A stretch of 30,062 nt of DNA from an uncultured PS1 clade bacterium (GTDB lineage: Bacteria; Pseudomonadota; Gammaproteobacteria; PS1; Pseudothioglobaceae), in the NCBI GenBank assembly GCA_937950605.1, contig CALFDA010000093.1, forward strand, positions 1 through 30,062. The letters run 5' to 3'. Both the position numbers and the translations under genes were made by a program. Positions 1 through 7,757 of the stretch are shown here, in pieces; within the stretch, counting starts at the first letter, position 1; every line of letters starts with the position of its first letter. The notes below the pieces were generated by a model, which saw nothing but the letters and a program-made list of their open reading frames with translations, did no database searches and had not been told where the DNA came from.

Positions 1-510
1 AATACCCGCACGCGAAACACCGGGTATTAACGCTAGGGCTTGCATTAAACCAATAAAAATAACATCTTTCCAAGATAATAGTTTTCTAACACGTGGAATT
101 TTTGCGTCCAACAAAACCGCAATACCCAATAAAACACCAAATACAATAGTCATATAAGCAATAACTTCGGTAGAACGCAAATTGTTGACAATAAAATCTT
201 TGAATAAAAATCCACATACCCCAACAGGAATCGTTGCCAATAAAACACTCCAAACCGTTTTTGACTCGCCAATAGTGCCCCTCTTAATAATAGAAAGATA
301 AAAATCACCCAATAATTGCAAGATAATATTTTTGTAGTAATACACAACGGCAACTAAAGTACCCATATGCACCACCACATCAAATGCTAAACCTTGATTA
401 GACCAGTTGCTTAATTTAGATGTTAGAATCAAATGCGCGGAAGATGAGATTGGCAAAAACTCACTAATGCCTTGTGTTAGTGCTAAAACAACTGTCTGAA
501 TAAAATCCAT
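1..510 (-). CDS. uppP: Undecaprenyl-diphosphatase UppP (BacA), N-terminal part, runs off the window
   Basis: Integral inner-membrane enzyme that dephosphorylates undecaprenyl pyrophosphate to recycle the lipid carrier for peptidoglycan and O-antigen; overproduction gives bacitracin resistance in other bacteria. Reading the minus strand from the ATG at 510 gives 170 uninterrupted residues. They begin MDFIQTVVLALTQGISEF and contain the family's first signature, Q-x3-E followed by FLPISSSAHL (residues about 14-29), and near the window edge the second, PGVSRAG. Several hydrophobic segments lie between. The full protein is usually about 265-275 residues, so roughly 100 C-terminal residues lie outside. 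The start is 9 bases after the stop of the upstream PIN remnant, so any promoter must lie inside that remnant; no clear Shine-Dalgarno is visible. Confidence 0.93.
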   Translation of the reverse strand, partial: MDFIQTVVLALTQGISEFLPISSSAHLILTSKLSNWSNQGLAFDVVVHMGTLVAVVYYYKNIILQLLGDFYLSIIKRGTIGESKTVWSVLLATIPVGVCGFLFKDFIVNNLRSTEVIAYMTIVFGVLLGIAVLLDAKIPRVRKLLSWKDVIFIGLMQALALIPGVSRAGI

Positions 511-519
511 ATAGGCTAT

Positions 520-648
520 TTAGGTTAAACAAAACTCCATTTTAGTTGCCATAGATTTTATTCTATTATCAAGTGTTGCTAGTGACAACTTCTCACGTTG
601 AACAATCGCAATATAGGCAGTATCATAATTAGTCAACTGATGTTTTTT
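520..648 (-). pseudogene. C-terminal remnant of a VapC-like PIN-domain toxin
   Basis: About 42 residues in an open frame read KKHQLTNYDTAYIAI, then QREKLSLATLDNRI, then a stop. This matches the end of VapC-type PIN ribonucleases: the YDxAYxxxA helix and the LATLD strand carry the last conserved acidic residues of that fold. The N-terminal two thirds of a PIN domain (normally 120-135 residues in total, with the first catalytic Asp near the start) is missing, and no antitoxin gene is next to it. Upstream the same frame continues into sequence that reads as the end of the decayed restriction endonuclease, so this is a fusion scar rather than a working toxin. The fold assignment rests on a short motif. 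Confidence 0.6.
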
Positions 649-1207
649 GCAATACCCGTTAAAATTGCCATTTTTATTTACCTTCCACTCATAATCCTTG
701 GTATTGAATCTGTGTATCTCATGCTCGTATATGCAAAATTCCAATGTATTTGGGTTTCTTATAAGAATAGATGATCTTAGAGGTTCGTAATGATCTTTAG
801 CTATATTAACTCTTTCATTGTCATATTCCTAACACTGCTCTACCTGTAGCCTCAATATCACTATGTGGGTCATTTATACCGTATGAGTAATCGGGCGAAC
901 ACCTGCCAGATATAATTCTTACTTTATTACATTTAAAAGGGTTATTTTGTTTTACAGACTTTACTGACCATGCCATTCTATCTTTTACAATGTCCGCTAG
1001 CCCTAATGGGCTATTTAAATGCTCTCCTAAAATAGCATTAGCAAAAATATCACCCCAATCTTCGCCATTTATATCGCTTTTCCCTACTGCAAACAAATAA
1101 GCAACCCACTTCCCTATGTCTTTTATAACCGAATTAGGTATTTCACCCAAAGGGTAGTAGTCACTACTTGTTCGTTTTTTACTGTCTCGAAGCTTAGGAG
1201 ATTGCAT
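649..1207 (-). pseudogene. Putative type II restriction endonuclease, frameshifted and truncated
   Basis: Starts with ATG at 1207, 14 bases inside the end of the methyltransferase gene, the usual arrangement of a type II M-R pair. Frame 1 runs 128 residues (MQSPKLRDSKKR..., EDWGDIFANAILGEH, ending GRAVLGI) to a stop at 821. Dropping one base of the GG pair at 828-829 gives RAVL-EYDNERVNIAKDHYEP, and the second frame continues with SSILIRNPNTLEF and DYEWKVNKNGNFNGY before meeting the PIN remnant near 648. Both frames have coherent, charged, globular composition, so they look like one former protein of about 185 visible residues. I do not recognise the specific endonuclease family or its site; the restriction role is inferred from position beside the cytosine methyltransferase. 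The true C-terminus appears to have been lost at the junction. Confidence 0.6.
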
Positions 1208-2152
1208 TAAGAACCTCTTTTATTACTAATTTAACCATAGGCACTGGAACTGCATTCCCCGCCTGTTTTCGAGTTTGGCTATCATTACAGACTATCTCAA
1301 AACTGTCTGGAAAACCTTGAAGCCTCAACATCTCTCTAGGAGTAAGTCTGCGCTCGCCGTTTACCTGCAAGGTAGTTATAAGAAGCTCCAGCTCTTAGAG
1401 CACATGAATAAGGGTAACTGGATATATTTCCACTTTTGTTTTCATGCCATATCGCCACACTATAATCACTGTTGTGTGATGCTTTTCTTTTTTTCTGTAT
1501 TCTCTCACTAGCAAAATGTTTATTATCAACATTGGATTCAAGTATTTCTTCTAATGTTTTTTGCTTTGTAGGAGTTGGAAATTGGAAATCATTTTTATCT
1601 AAAAAACCCACAATTATAGTTCGTTCTCTTTTTTGAGGAAGCCCATAATCTAAAGCATTTAAGACTTTACAATGCACTGCATAGCCCAGCAATTCCAGCG
1701 TTATAATGATGGTTTTTAGTGTTTTGCCTTTGTTGTGACTGTAAAGTTGTTTTACGTTTTCAAGCACAAAGGTTCTTGGCATTTTCGCTTTCAATATTCT
1801 GACAATGTCGAAAAACAATGTACCTCTGACATCATCAAATCCCAAGCGGTTTCCGATTATACTGAAGGGCTGACAAGGAAATCCTGCTAGCAGCATATCA
1901 TGCTCTGGTATTTCGCTCTCATCAATAGCAGTTATATCACTCTTTGGCTCAATTCCATAATTATGTTGATATGCTAATCTTGCATTATAATCAATATCAC
2001 AGGCAAACACACTCACCGCCTAAACTTCTAGCAGCTTGATGAAACCCACCTATACCAGCAAAAAGATCAATAAACACAAACTTACAACTGCTTCCATTGT
2101 TGCCACGCTCAAAAACTTGTTCTAAGGCATTATCTGATATTGCTAAACTCAT
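1194..2152 (-). pseudogene. DNA (cytosine-5) methyltransferase with two frameshifts
   Basis: Would transfer a methyl group from SAM to C5 of cytosine and protect against a cognate endonuclease. From ATG at 2152 the first frame gives FVFIDLFAGIGGFHQAARSL (motif I) and ends shortly after 2011. The second frame resumes at VFACDIDYNARLAYQHNYG and carries GFPCQPFS (catalytic PCQ, motif IV), ENVKQ (VI) and QKRERTIIVGF (VIII). Near 1366-1372 a second shift is needed to reach NGERRLTPREMLRLQGFPDSF (IX) and QAGNAVPVPM (X), ending at 1194. Both shifts go the same way (one extra base or two missing). All conserved motifs survive if they are corrected, about 318 residues, normal for the family. It is probably inactive as read; sequencing error is the alternative. 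Confidence 0.9.
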
Positions 2153-2228
2153 TTAAATCACCAATTTTTATAAGTTAGATTGTATATTTAACATAATTAC
2201 CAGCCTTTCAAACCAATATAGACTGTCT

Positions 2229-3323
2229 TTATAATTTATACGCTAAATCTTGCTCTTGAAAACCGTTTAATTTTACTTGTGCATTTTTGCTTAACGCCAA
2301 CACCTTAAAACTCTCGCCCATAGCACTAGGTAATACTAATTGCTTGACTTGTTGTGCCAAAGCAATACGCCTATGTTCATCTTTTTCATTCAATAAATAC
2401 TGCTCAATACCCAAAGATATTAAAAACATGGCTTGTGTACAATAACCAGCAATAGCAAAACCAGAGGCTAATGCTTGATCTGCAATATCAGAAAAATTAA
2501 CCGAAGTAGTAATATCTTGCGCGCCAACATGCTCAAATGGATTATCACTCGCTTTATGTTGATAATAACACCTAAGTGTGCCCTCATCGCGCTGAGGGTG
2601 AAAATACTCATCTCTCCCCATACCATAATCAATTAGCAACACCACACCTTGTTCTATGCTTTGACTTAAGGCATCAACCCAAGCCACTGCCCTTTCGTTT
2701 ACCTCTGTTGTATAACCCTGTAAAACTTTGGTGGGTAAGGGTAATTTTTTATTCCTATAAGGTCGCTTTAACATCTGCCATACTAATGCGTTGTTTTGGC
2801 AATCTACGCCTAGCTCATAAAACCCCTTGTCATGTTTAATAAGTCGTTTCGCAGGCATTGCATCTAACACCTCATTAGCAATCACCACACCTGAAAAATT
2901 ATCTGGCAAGGTCTTTAGCCAAACCACTCTATCAATCAATTCTGGCAAAACCTTGCTAATTGTATGATGTTGCCTGTGTTGCAATTCTGCACTTAATTCC
3001 AAAATGTAATAAGTGCTCGGCAACTTATTAAATCGCCCTAATTCGAATAAAATTTGTGCTGCCAACACCCCACTACCTGCACCAAATTCTAAAATATTTT
3101 GTGTAGGCGATAACACTTGTGCGCATTGTTTAGCAAGACAAAAACCAAATAAATCAGAAGTCTCGGGTGCGGTTATAAAATCCCCTTTTGTGCCAAATTT
3201 TTGCACACCGCCACTGTAATATCCTTGTGCTGGATAATACAGTGCTAAATTCATAAATTCATCAAACCCGATGGGTTCGGCTTTTTGTATAATAATATTT
3301 TTAATAATTTGTTCAAGATTCAT
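2229..3323 (-). CDS. MidA/NDUFAF7-family class I SAM-dependent methyltransferase
   Basis: 364 residues. The protein carries the DUF185 (MidA/NDUFAF7) signatures: GFDEFMNLALYYPAQGYYSGG at the N-terminus, KFGTKGDFITAPETSDLFG, then the SAM-binding strand-loop ILEFGAGSGVLAAQIL (about residues 78-93) and VVIANEVLDAMPAKR. The mitochondrial member symmetrically dimethylates an arginine of complex I subunit NDUFS2; the bacterial substrate is not established, so complex I assembly here is only a suggestion. I chose ATG at 3323 because the codon before it is TTG with no better ribosome site. It diverges from the pteridine reductase gene with only 16 bases between the two starts, so their promoters must overlap each other's genes. 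Confidence 0.9.
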   Translation of the reverse strand: MNLEQIIKNIIIQKAEPIGFDEFMNLALYYPAQGYYSGGVQKFGTKGDFITAPETSDLFGFCLAKQCAQVLSPTQNILEFGAGSGVLAAQILFELGRFNKLPSTYYILELSAELQHRQHHTISKVLPELIDRVVWLKTLPDNFSGVVIANEVLDAMPAKRLIKHDKGFYELGVDCQNNALVWQMLKRPYRNKKLPLPTKVLQGYTTEVNERAVAWVDALSQSIEQGVVLLIDYGMGRDEYFHPQRDEGTLRCYYQHKASDNPFEHVGAQDITTSVNFSDIADQALASGFAIAGYCTQAMFLISLGIEQYLLNEKDEHRRIALAQQVKQLVLPSAMGESFKVLALSKNAQVKLNGFQEQDLAYKL

Positions 3324-3339
3324 CAAAATAGCATTTTAT

Positions 3340-4059
3340 ATGAAAACAGCACTTATCACAGGCGGGGCACAACGTATTGGCGCGCAAATCACTAAAACAT
3401 TGCATGCACATAATTACAATGTTATTATTCATTATCGCAATTCTGGCAAACAAGCACAAACTTTAGTTGATAATCTGAATCATATACGCACTGACTCTGC
3501 CAACCTAGTACAAGCTGAACTTTGTGATTTACAAGCATTACAAACCCTAGCAGACACAATCAAAAATTTAGATTTGCTGATTAACAATGCTTCGGTTTTT
3601 TATCCAACACCTTTACAAAACATCAATAAAAACGACTGGGACAAAATAATAAATTCCAATCTAATGGCTCCTTTTTTTCTTTCACAATCTTTGTCAGCCC
3701 TTTTATCAAAAAATCAAGGCTGCATAGTTAATATAGTTGATATCCACGCCCAACGTCCGCTTAAAAACCATGCAATTTATAATATCTCTAAGGCGGGATT
3801 AGCTATGATGACACAAACCCTAGCACAAGAATTAGCACCAAGCATTCGTGTTTGTGGCGTTGCACCGGGCTCAATTTTGTGGCCAAAAAATGAATCTGAA
3901 TTAACCCGCGAACAACAGCAAAGAATGCTAAATAAAATCCCTTTAAGCAAACAGGGCAGACCCCAAGATATTGCAAATACGGTGTTATTTTTAGCCAACG
4001 CATCTTATATAACAGGTCAAATTATTAGCGTTGATGGCGGACGCACATTAAATCAGTAA
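3340..4059 (+). CDS. Pteridine reductase-type short-chain dehydrogenase (FolM/PTR1-like)
   Basis: 239 residues; NADPH-dependent reductase of the SDR superfamily. The N-terminal nucleotide loop is TGGAQRIG (residues 7-14), the TGxxxRxG form typical of pteridine reductases rather than TGxxxGxG. The usual catalytic serine is replaced by Asp134 (IVNIVDIHAQRP), followed exactly 13 residues later by Tyr147 and by Lys151 (YNISK), the Asp-Tyr-Lys set known from Leishmania PTR1. The end has ITGQIISVDGG as in other SDRs. It likely reduces a dihydropterin or dihydrofolate (FolM makes tetrahydromonapterin and has weak dihydrofolate reductase activity). folK, pabA and pabB elsewhere in the window fit a folate/pterin role. 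ATG at 3340 gives the expected short SDR N-terminus; upstream codons in frame lie within midA. Confidence 0.85.
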   Translation: MKTALITGGAQRIGAQITKTLHAHNYNVIIHYRNSGKQAQTLVDNLNHIRTDSANLVQAELCDLQALQTLADTIKNLDLLINNASVFYPTPLQNINKNDWDKIINSNLMAPFFLSQSLSALLSKNQGCIVNIVDIHAQRPLKNHAIYNISKAGLAMMTQTLAQELAPSIRVCGVAPGSILWPKNESELTREQQQRMLNKIPLSKQGRPQDIANTVLFLANASYITGQIISVDGGRTLNQ

Positions 4060-4225
4060 ATTTTATGATATGAGAGCGTTTTTATAAGTGAAGTTTTATT
4101 TTTGCGCTGAAAACTGCAAAATGGATAAGTATATGTTCAATTTACACATTCAAGAGTTTGAGTTTTGTGAAAAACTTTTAAAAAATCCTATAAAGTTACA
4201 TTAACCCAAACATTTAACATTGTTT

Positions 4226-4831
4226 ATGACAAAACTTAAAATCGCACTAACAGGAGGCATTGCTTGCGGAAAATCACAAGTAGTTGAGATTTTTTCTAAA
4301 TTAGGTGCTGATGTTATACGTCTTGACGATGTCTCGCAACAAGTAACAACACCAAACTCACAAGGACTCCAAGCATTATTAGAGGCTTTTGGTGCAGAGA
4401 TTCTTAACCCAGATAATAGCCTAAATCGACAAGCATTGCGAAAAATTTTATTGCAAAGCGAGAGTAATAAAAAACGTATCGAGACTATTTTGCATCCAAA
4501 AATATTAAACATAATGCAAAAATGGCTAAAAAACTCGAAAAAATATCTAAATATTGTAGAAATTCCGCTACTTGTAGAGAAAAATTTGGATTATTTGTTT
4601 GATAGAGCGATTATTGTGAGTTGTAATGACAAACAGCAGTTAAAAAGGCTACAAAAACGTGAAAACATCAGTGAAAAAGTGGCTAAAAGTATGATTTCTA
4701 TGCAAATTAGCCACGAAAATAGGCTAGAAGTCGCCAAAAGGTTGCCATGTGATGTACTTGAGAACAATGCAACACTTGTTGATTTAGAAACACAAGTCAA
4801 AACACTTTATCAAAAACTAATCAATCTTTAG
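4226..4831 (+). CDS. coaE: Dephospho-CoA kinase
   Basis: 201 residues. Catalyses the last step of coenzyme A synthesis, ATP-dependent 3'-phosphorylation of dephospho-CoA, in the cytoplasm. The P-loop GGIACGKS is at residues 10-17, then LGADVIRLDDVSQQVT (substrate-binding Asp), HPKI, the VEIPLLVEKNLD strand, and the lid-type Arg pair in QLKRLQKREN. Length is normal for the family. I use ATG at 4226 rather than the TTG two codons earlier. Its 3' end overlaps the convergent ferredoxin gene by 15 bases, which leaves no room for an intrinsic terminator between them. Pantothenate genes panB and panC in this window supply the same pathway. Confidence 0.95.
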   Translation: MTKLKIALTGGIACGKSQVVEIFSKLGADVIRLDDVSQQVTTPNSQGLQALLEAFGAEILNPDNSLNRQALRKILLQSESNKKRIETILHPKILNIMQKWLKNSKKYLNIVEIPLLVEKNLDYLFDRAIIVSCNDKQQLKRLQKRENISEKVAKSMISMQISHENRLEVAKRLPCDVLENNATLVDLETQVKTLYQKLINL

Positions 4832-5131
4832 GCGCTTAACTGGCTGTCCCCCAATTAGATGGTTGTTGATAATTTCATCAATATCGTCTTTGTCAATGTA
4901 TTTATACCAAATATTATCAGGGTATACCACAGCTACTGGTCCAATCTCACATCGCCCTAAACAACGAGATTCGCTAATGCCAATTTTCCCCTCGCCTGTC
5001 ATAAGCTTATCCCGACATATATCTTTGGCATATCGATATAACGCTTTTACATTGTGTTGCGAACAACAAGGCTTATTACTTTTGCGTATATTATTACAAA
5101 AGAAAATATGTTTTGTGTAAAAACTCTTCAT
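4817..5131 (-). CDS. Thioredoxin-fold [2Fe-2S] ferredoxin
   Basis: 104 residues. Electron carrier of the NuoE-like (Shethna-type) ferredoxin family. Cysteines at 12, 23, 57 and 61 give C-x10-C-x33-C-x3-C, the ligand spacing of thioredoxin-like 2Fe-2S proteins (KHIFFCNN, CLGRCEIGPVAVVYPD); extra cysteines lie at 22 and 39. The end reads YKYIDKDDIDEIINNHLIGG, as in the C-terminal part of NuoE-like domains. The ATG at 5131 overlaps the rsmI stop as ATGA, so it is probably translated by coupling in an rsmI-ferredoxin operon; a TTG further upstream is less likely. The redox partner is not evident from the neighbours. Confidence 0.88.
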   Translation of the reverse strand: MKSFYTKHIFFCNNIRKSNKPCCSQHNVKALYRYAKDICRDKLMTGEGKIGISESRCLGRCEIGPVAVVYPDNIWYKYIDKDDIDEIINNHLIGGQPVKRLKID

Positions 5132-5952
5132 AATTCGATGGCTTTTTGGTAACAAAATTGTTTATCAATCCCTGTAATTTTAGCAGCAATTTTTGCCGCT
5201 TTTGATGCGCTCATTTCCATAAGCAAAATAGGCAGGATTTTATCTAATTGTGTCTCACCCGCGACTTTATCATTTTTGTCAATACCTGAGATTAATATTA
5301 CAAACTCACCTTTTTGATGGCATGCATCTGCTGTTAGATATTGAATTAGATTTGGCAAAATATCGCTTTTGATGGTTTCAAAGGACTTGCTAATTTCTTT
5401 AGCAAAACACACAACTCGTTTATCGCCCAATACTTGCAATAAATCGTTCGCACAACTTAAGATGCGCTTGGGGGATTCATAAAAGATAACGGTTTTGTCA
5501 AGGTGTGCATTGGCTTGTAGAATCTTCAAGCGTGCTATTCGTTTGGCGGGCAGAAACCCCATAAAAATAAAACTATCACTAACAATACCCGAAGCACACA
5601 AAGCACTAATCACCGCTGAAGCACCTGGAATCGGTGACACTTCTACGCCAGATTTTTTAGCTTTACTAACCAACACATAACCTGGGTCGCTGATGAGTGG
5701 TGTGCCTGCATTGCTGATTAACGCTATATTTTTACCTGCTAATAATTGTTGTACTACATTCTTTGTCTTAACAGATTCGTTGTGTTCATGAAAAGAGCGC
5801 ATGGGTGTATCAATATTGTAATGACTGAGTAATTTTTTGCTGTGGCGCGTATCTTCTGCCAAAATAACGTCCACATTTTTGAGTGTCTCAACCGCCCTAA
5901 AAGTGATATCATTCAGGTTTCCAATCGGCGTAGCAACAATGTATAAAGGCAT
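5128..5952 (-). CDS. rsmI: 16S rRNA (cytidine1402-2'-O)-methyltransferase
   Basis: 274 residues. Methylates the 2'-OH of C1402 in the decoding centre of 16S rRNA using SAM; member of the tetrapyrrole-methylase superfamily. Visible family blocks: IVATPIGNLNDITFRAVETL at the start, ILAEDTRHSKKLLSHYNI, SNAGTPLISDPGY (SAM pocket), FYESPKRI, and the C-terminal MSASKAAKIAAKITG helix. I place the start at ATG 5952 because the family begins LYIVATPIGNL directly after the Met. The start codon lies 3 bases from the yraN start on the other strand, an arrangement that keeps the rsmI/yraN neighbourhood of E. coli but without lpoA. Confidence 0.95.
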   Translation of the reverse strand: MPLYIVATPIGNLNDITFRAVETLKNVDVILAEDTRHSKKLLSHYNIDTPMRSFHEHNESVKTKNVVQQLLAGKNIALISNAGTPLISDPGYVLVSKAKKSGVEVSPIPGASAVISALCASGIVSDSFIFMGFLPAKRIARLKILQANAHLDKTVIFYESPKRILSCANDLLQVLGDKRVVCFAKEISKSFETIKSDILPNLIQYLTADACHQKGEFVILISGIDKNDKVAGETQLDKILPILLMEMSASKAAKIAAKITGIDKQFCYQKAIEL

Positions 5953-5955
5953 AAT

Positions 5956-6330
5956 GTGTTTAGTTTGAAACAAAAAATCGGCAATAAAGCAGAAAATTTA
6001 GTGCTTCGATATTTACAACAGCAAGGTTTAAAGCTTATTCAACAAAACTATTTAACCAAACTTGGCGAAACAGACATTATTATGCTTGATAAATTGGAAT
6101 ACACATTAGTTTTTGTTGAAGTTCGTTATCGCTCTAATACAGATTTTGGTACGGCTGTTGATACCGTTGACTTGAATAAACAAACAAAACTTATTTGTAA
6201 CGCCAAACATTTTTTACAAAAAAATTCGCAATATGATGATTTTGTGTGTCGATTTGATGTTGTTGGGGTTGAATTCGATTTAAAATACCCTAAAATCGAA
6301 TGGATAAAAAACGCTTTTGAGGCTATATGA
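5956..6330 (+). CDS. yraN: YraN family (UPF0102) nuclease-fold protein
   Basis: 124 residues. Small endonuclease-like fold protein whose cellular role is not established. The family pattern is clear: KIGNKAENLVLRYLQQQGLK near the start, LGETDIIMLD, and VFVEVRYRS, which supply the E...D...ExK-like acidic core of the restriction-endonuclease fold (the usual EVK is EVR here). Ends with FDVVGVEFD and IEWIKNAF. Start is GTG at 5956, with TTG at 5965 as alternative; there is no ATG in the right place. The stop overlaps the dolP start (ATGA), so the two are probably co-transcribed. In E. coli diaA lies between yraN and dolP; it is absent here. Confidence 0.9.
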   Translation: MFSLKQKIGNKAENLVLRYLQQQGLKLIQQNYLTKLGETDIIMLDKLEYTLVFVEVRYRSNTDFGTAVDTVDLNKQTKLICNAKHFLQKNSQYDDFVCRFDVVGVEFDLKYPKIEWIKNAFEAI

Positions 6331-7061
6331 AAAAAATTATTCTATCTGCTATCGTAATCAGCACTTTGTTTTTAAATGGTTGCTTTTTTCCGTCACTAAT
6401 CGGAGTTACTAGTGTAGCTGTTATGTCTGCTAATGATAGACGCACTACTGGTGCAATTCTTGATGACAAAAACATCAAGTTTAATCTATCAGCATGGACT
6501 GAGAAAAAAATAGAAGATGCGCATTTAAACTATATGGTTTATGGCACAGAAGTTTTAGTAACTGGTGAGGTGCCTAACAAACAGGTGCGTGATTATATTA
6601 CAAAGCAAATACCGCTTCGGGACTTTAAGATTAGCCGAGTCATTAACGAGTTACGTGTGGCACCAAATAGTGATTTATCAAGTAGAGCTAAAGACTCGGT
6701 AATTACCACAAGTATCGAGTTACAGTTTCTTGATCAAGAGGTTTTTAATCCAATACATGTTAAAGTTATGACTGAAAATCGTAGCGTATATTTAATGGGT
6801 GAGGTAACCTTGCGTGAAGCTAAAAAGGCAGCTAAAGTAGCATCAACAGTAAGTGGCGTTAAACGTGTTGTTAAGTTGTTCCGCTATATAAAAACTCGTC
6901 CGAGGGCTGAAATTCAACGTGAAAAAGAAAAAGCGTTACAAGCCAAAAAAGCAGCTGAAGAGGCGAAAGAGCGTAAAATTATTGAAGATAAAAGGGCAAC
7001 ATTGCGTCGCCAACTAAGAGCATTAGAAACTAACGATGGGACAGATTTTTCACAGTGGTAA
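6327..7061 (+). CDS. dolP: BON-domain outer-membrane lipoprotein DolP (YraP) with C-terminal extension
   Basis: 244 residues. Lipoprotein signal peptide with lipobox LNGC, acylated Cys19; the residue after it is Phe, so Lol sorting to the outer membrane is expected. Two BON domains follow: about residues 45-110 (GTEVLVTGEVPNKQVRDY) and 120-190 (NRSVYLMGEVTLREAKKAA ... VSGVKRVVKLF). DolP in E. coli binds anionic phospholipid at the division site and supports BAM and amidase activation. E. coli DolP is about 191 residues; here a charged Ala/Lys/Glu helix of about 50 residues (EKEKALQAKKAAEEAKERK) is added, probably a coiled coil. Its 3' end overlaps rnhB on the other strand by 32 bases. Confidence 0.88.
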   Translation: MKKIILSAIVISTLFLNGCFFPSLIGVTSVAVMSANDRRTTGAILDDKNIKFNLSAWTEKKIEDAHLNYMVYGTEVLVTGEVPNKQVRDYITKQIPLRDFKISRVINELRVAPNSDLSSRAKDSVITTSIELQFLDQEVFNPIHVKVMTENRSVYLMGEVTLREAKKAAKVASTVSGVKRVVKLFRYIKTRPRAEIQREKEKALQAKKAAEEAKERKIIEDKRATLRRQLRALETNDGTDFSQW

Positions 7062-7590
7062 ATGAATATCTATGTTGGTTTTTAATAGCGCCAAATCTTT
7101 CCAAAGCCGACAAATGTTGTTTTGTGCCGTAGCCTTTGTGTTTAGCAAAGCCATATTCGGGGTAGCGCATGTCCAGTTTCACCATTTGTCTGTCACGACT
7201 TACTTTTGCAATAATCGAAGCTGCTGAAATAACTGCTTGAGTTGAATCGCCCTTGACTATTGCTTGACAATTATCCAAATCTGGACAACAGTTGCCGTCT
7301 ACCAACACCTGATCAAACGCTATATTAAGATTTTTGACTGCACGCTTCATTGCTAACATTGTGGCTTGCAAAATGTTAATTGTATCAATCTCGCACGCAC
7401 TTGCCTCTCCTGTTGCCCATTGGCATTGTTGAGTAATTTGTGTATATAAACTTTCACGCTTTTTTTCGCTCAGTTTTTTAGAATCATTTAGCCCACTCAA
7501 ATAAAAATCATCAGGCAATATCACCGCACCCGCAACCACACTACCAACTAAACAGCCACGACCTGCCTCATCTACACCAACCACTACCAT
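7030..7590 (-). CDS. rnhB: Ribonuclease HII
   Basis: 186 residues. Cleaves the RNA strand of RNA-DNA hybrids and single ribonucleotides embedded in DNA. Conserved sites: VGVDEAGRG (first Asp-Glu and GRG), GLNDSKKLS, VLVDGN (Asp), and KGDSTQAVISAASIIAKVSRD. Ends soon after the HKGYGTKQH motif; normal length. I choose ATG 7590 rather than ATG 7605 because GGAGG lies 8 bases before 7590 and would be inside the longer version. Convergent with dolP, with overlapping 3' ends; no other gene shares its transcription unit. Confidence 0.95.
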   Translation of the reverse strand: MVVVGVDEAGRGCLVGSVVAGAVILPDDFYLSGLNDSKKLSEKKRESLYTQITQQCQWATGEASACEIDTINILQATMLAMKRAVKNLNIAFDQVLVDGNCCPDLDNCQAIVKGDSTQAVISAASIIAKVSRDRQMVKLDMRYPEYGFAKHKGYGTKQHLSALERFGAIKNQHRYSFTTVKNLSHR

Positions 7591-7598
7591 TTTATTAA

Positions 7599-7603
7599 CC
7601 TCC
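7599..7603 (-). promoter_or_regulatory. Shine-Dalgarno GGAGG that fixes the rnhB start
   Basis: On the minus strand GGAGG is followed by TTAATAAA and ATG at 7590, a spacing of 8. The alternative ATG at 7605 directly precedes this site and has no comparable motif, so initiation at 7590 is favoured. Confidence 0.7.
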
Positions 7604-7757
7604 ATACATTAACCTAGATTTAAGCTATTGTTCTTTAGAATCCTAATTTATTGTGTCGTTAGATGCAATAATCTCTCATCTTATACAAAACTCTACATTA
7701 ATTCTAGTATAGACAACAAAAATCGCTTTTATGATGGTTAGGGTATTTAAAGGGCGA

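Noticed and set aside
4121..4204. 27-codon frame starting ATGGATAAG between the pteridine reductase and coaE genes
   Set aside because: No ribosome site, signal peptide or family pattern; a frame this short is expected by chance in AT-rich spacer.
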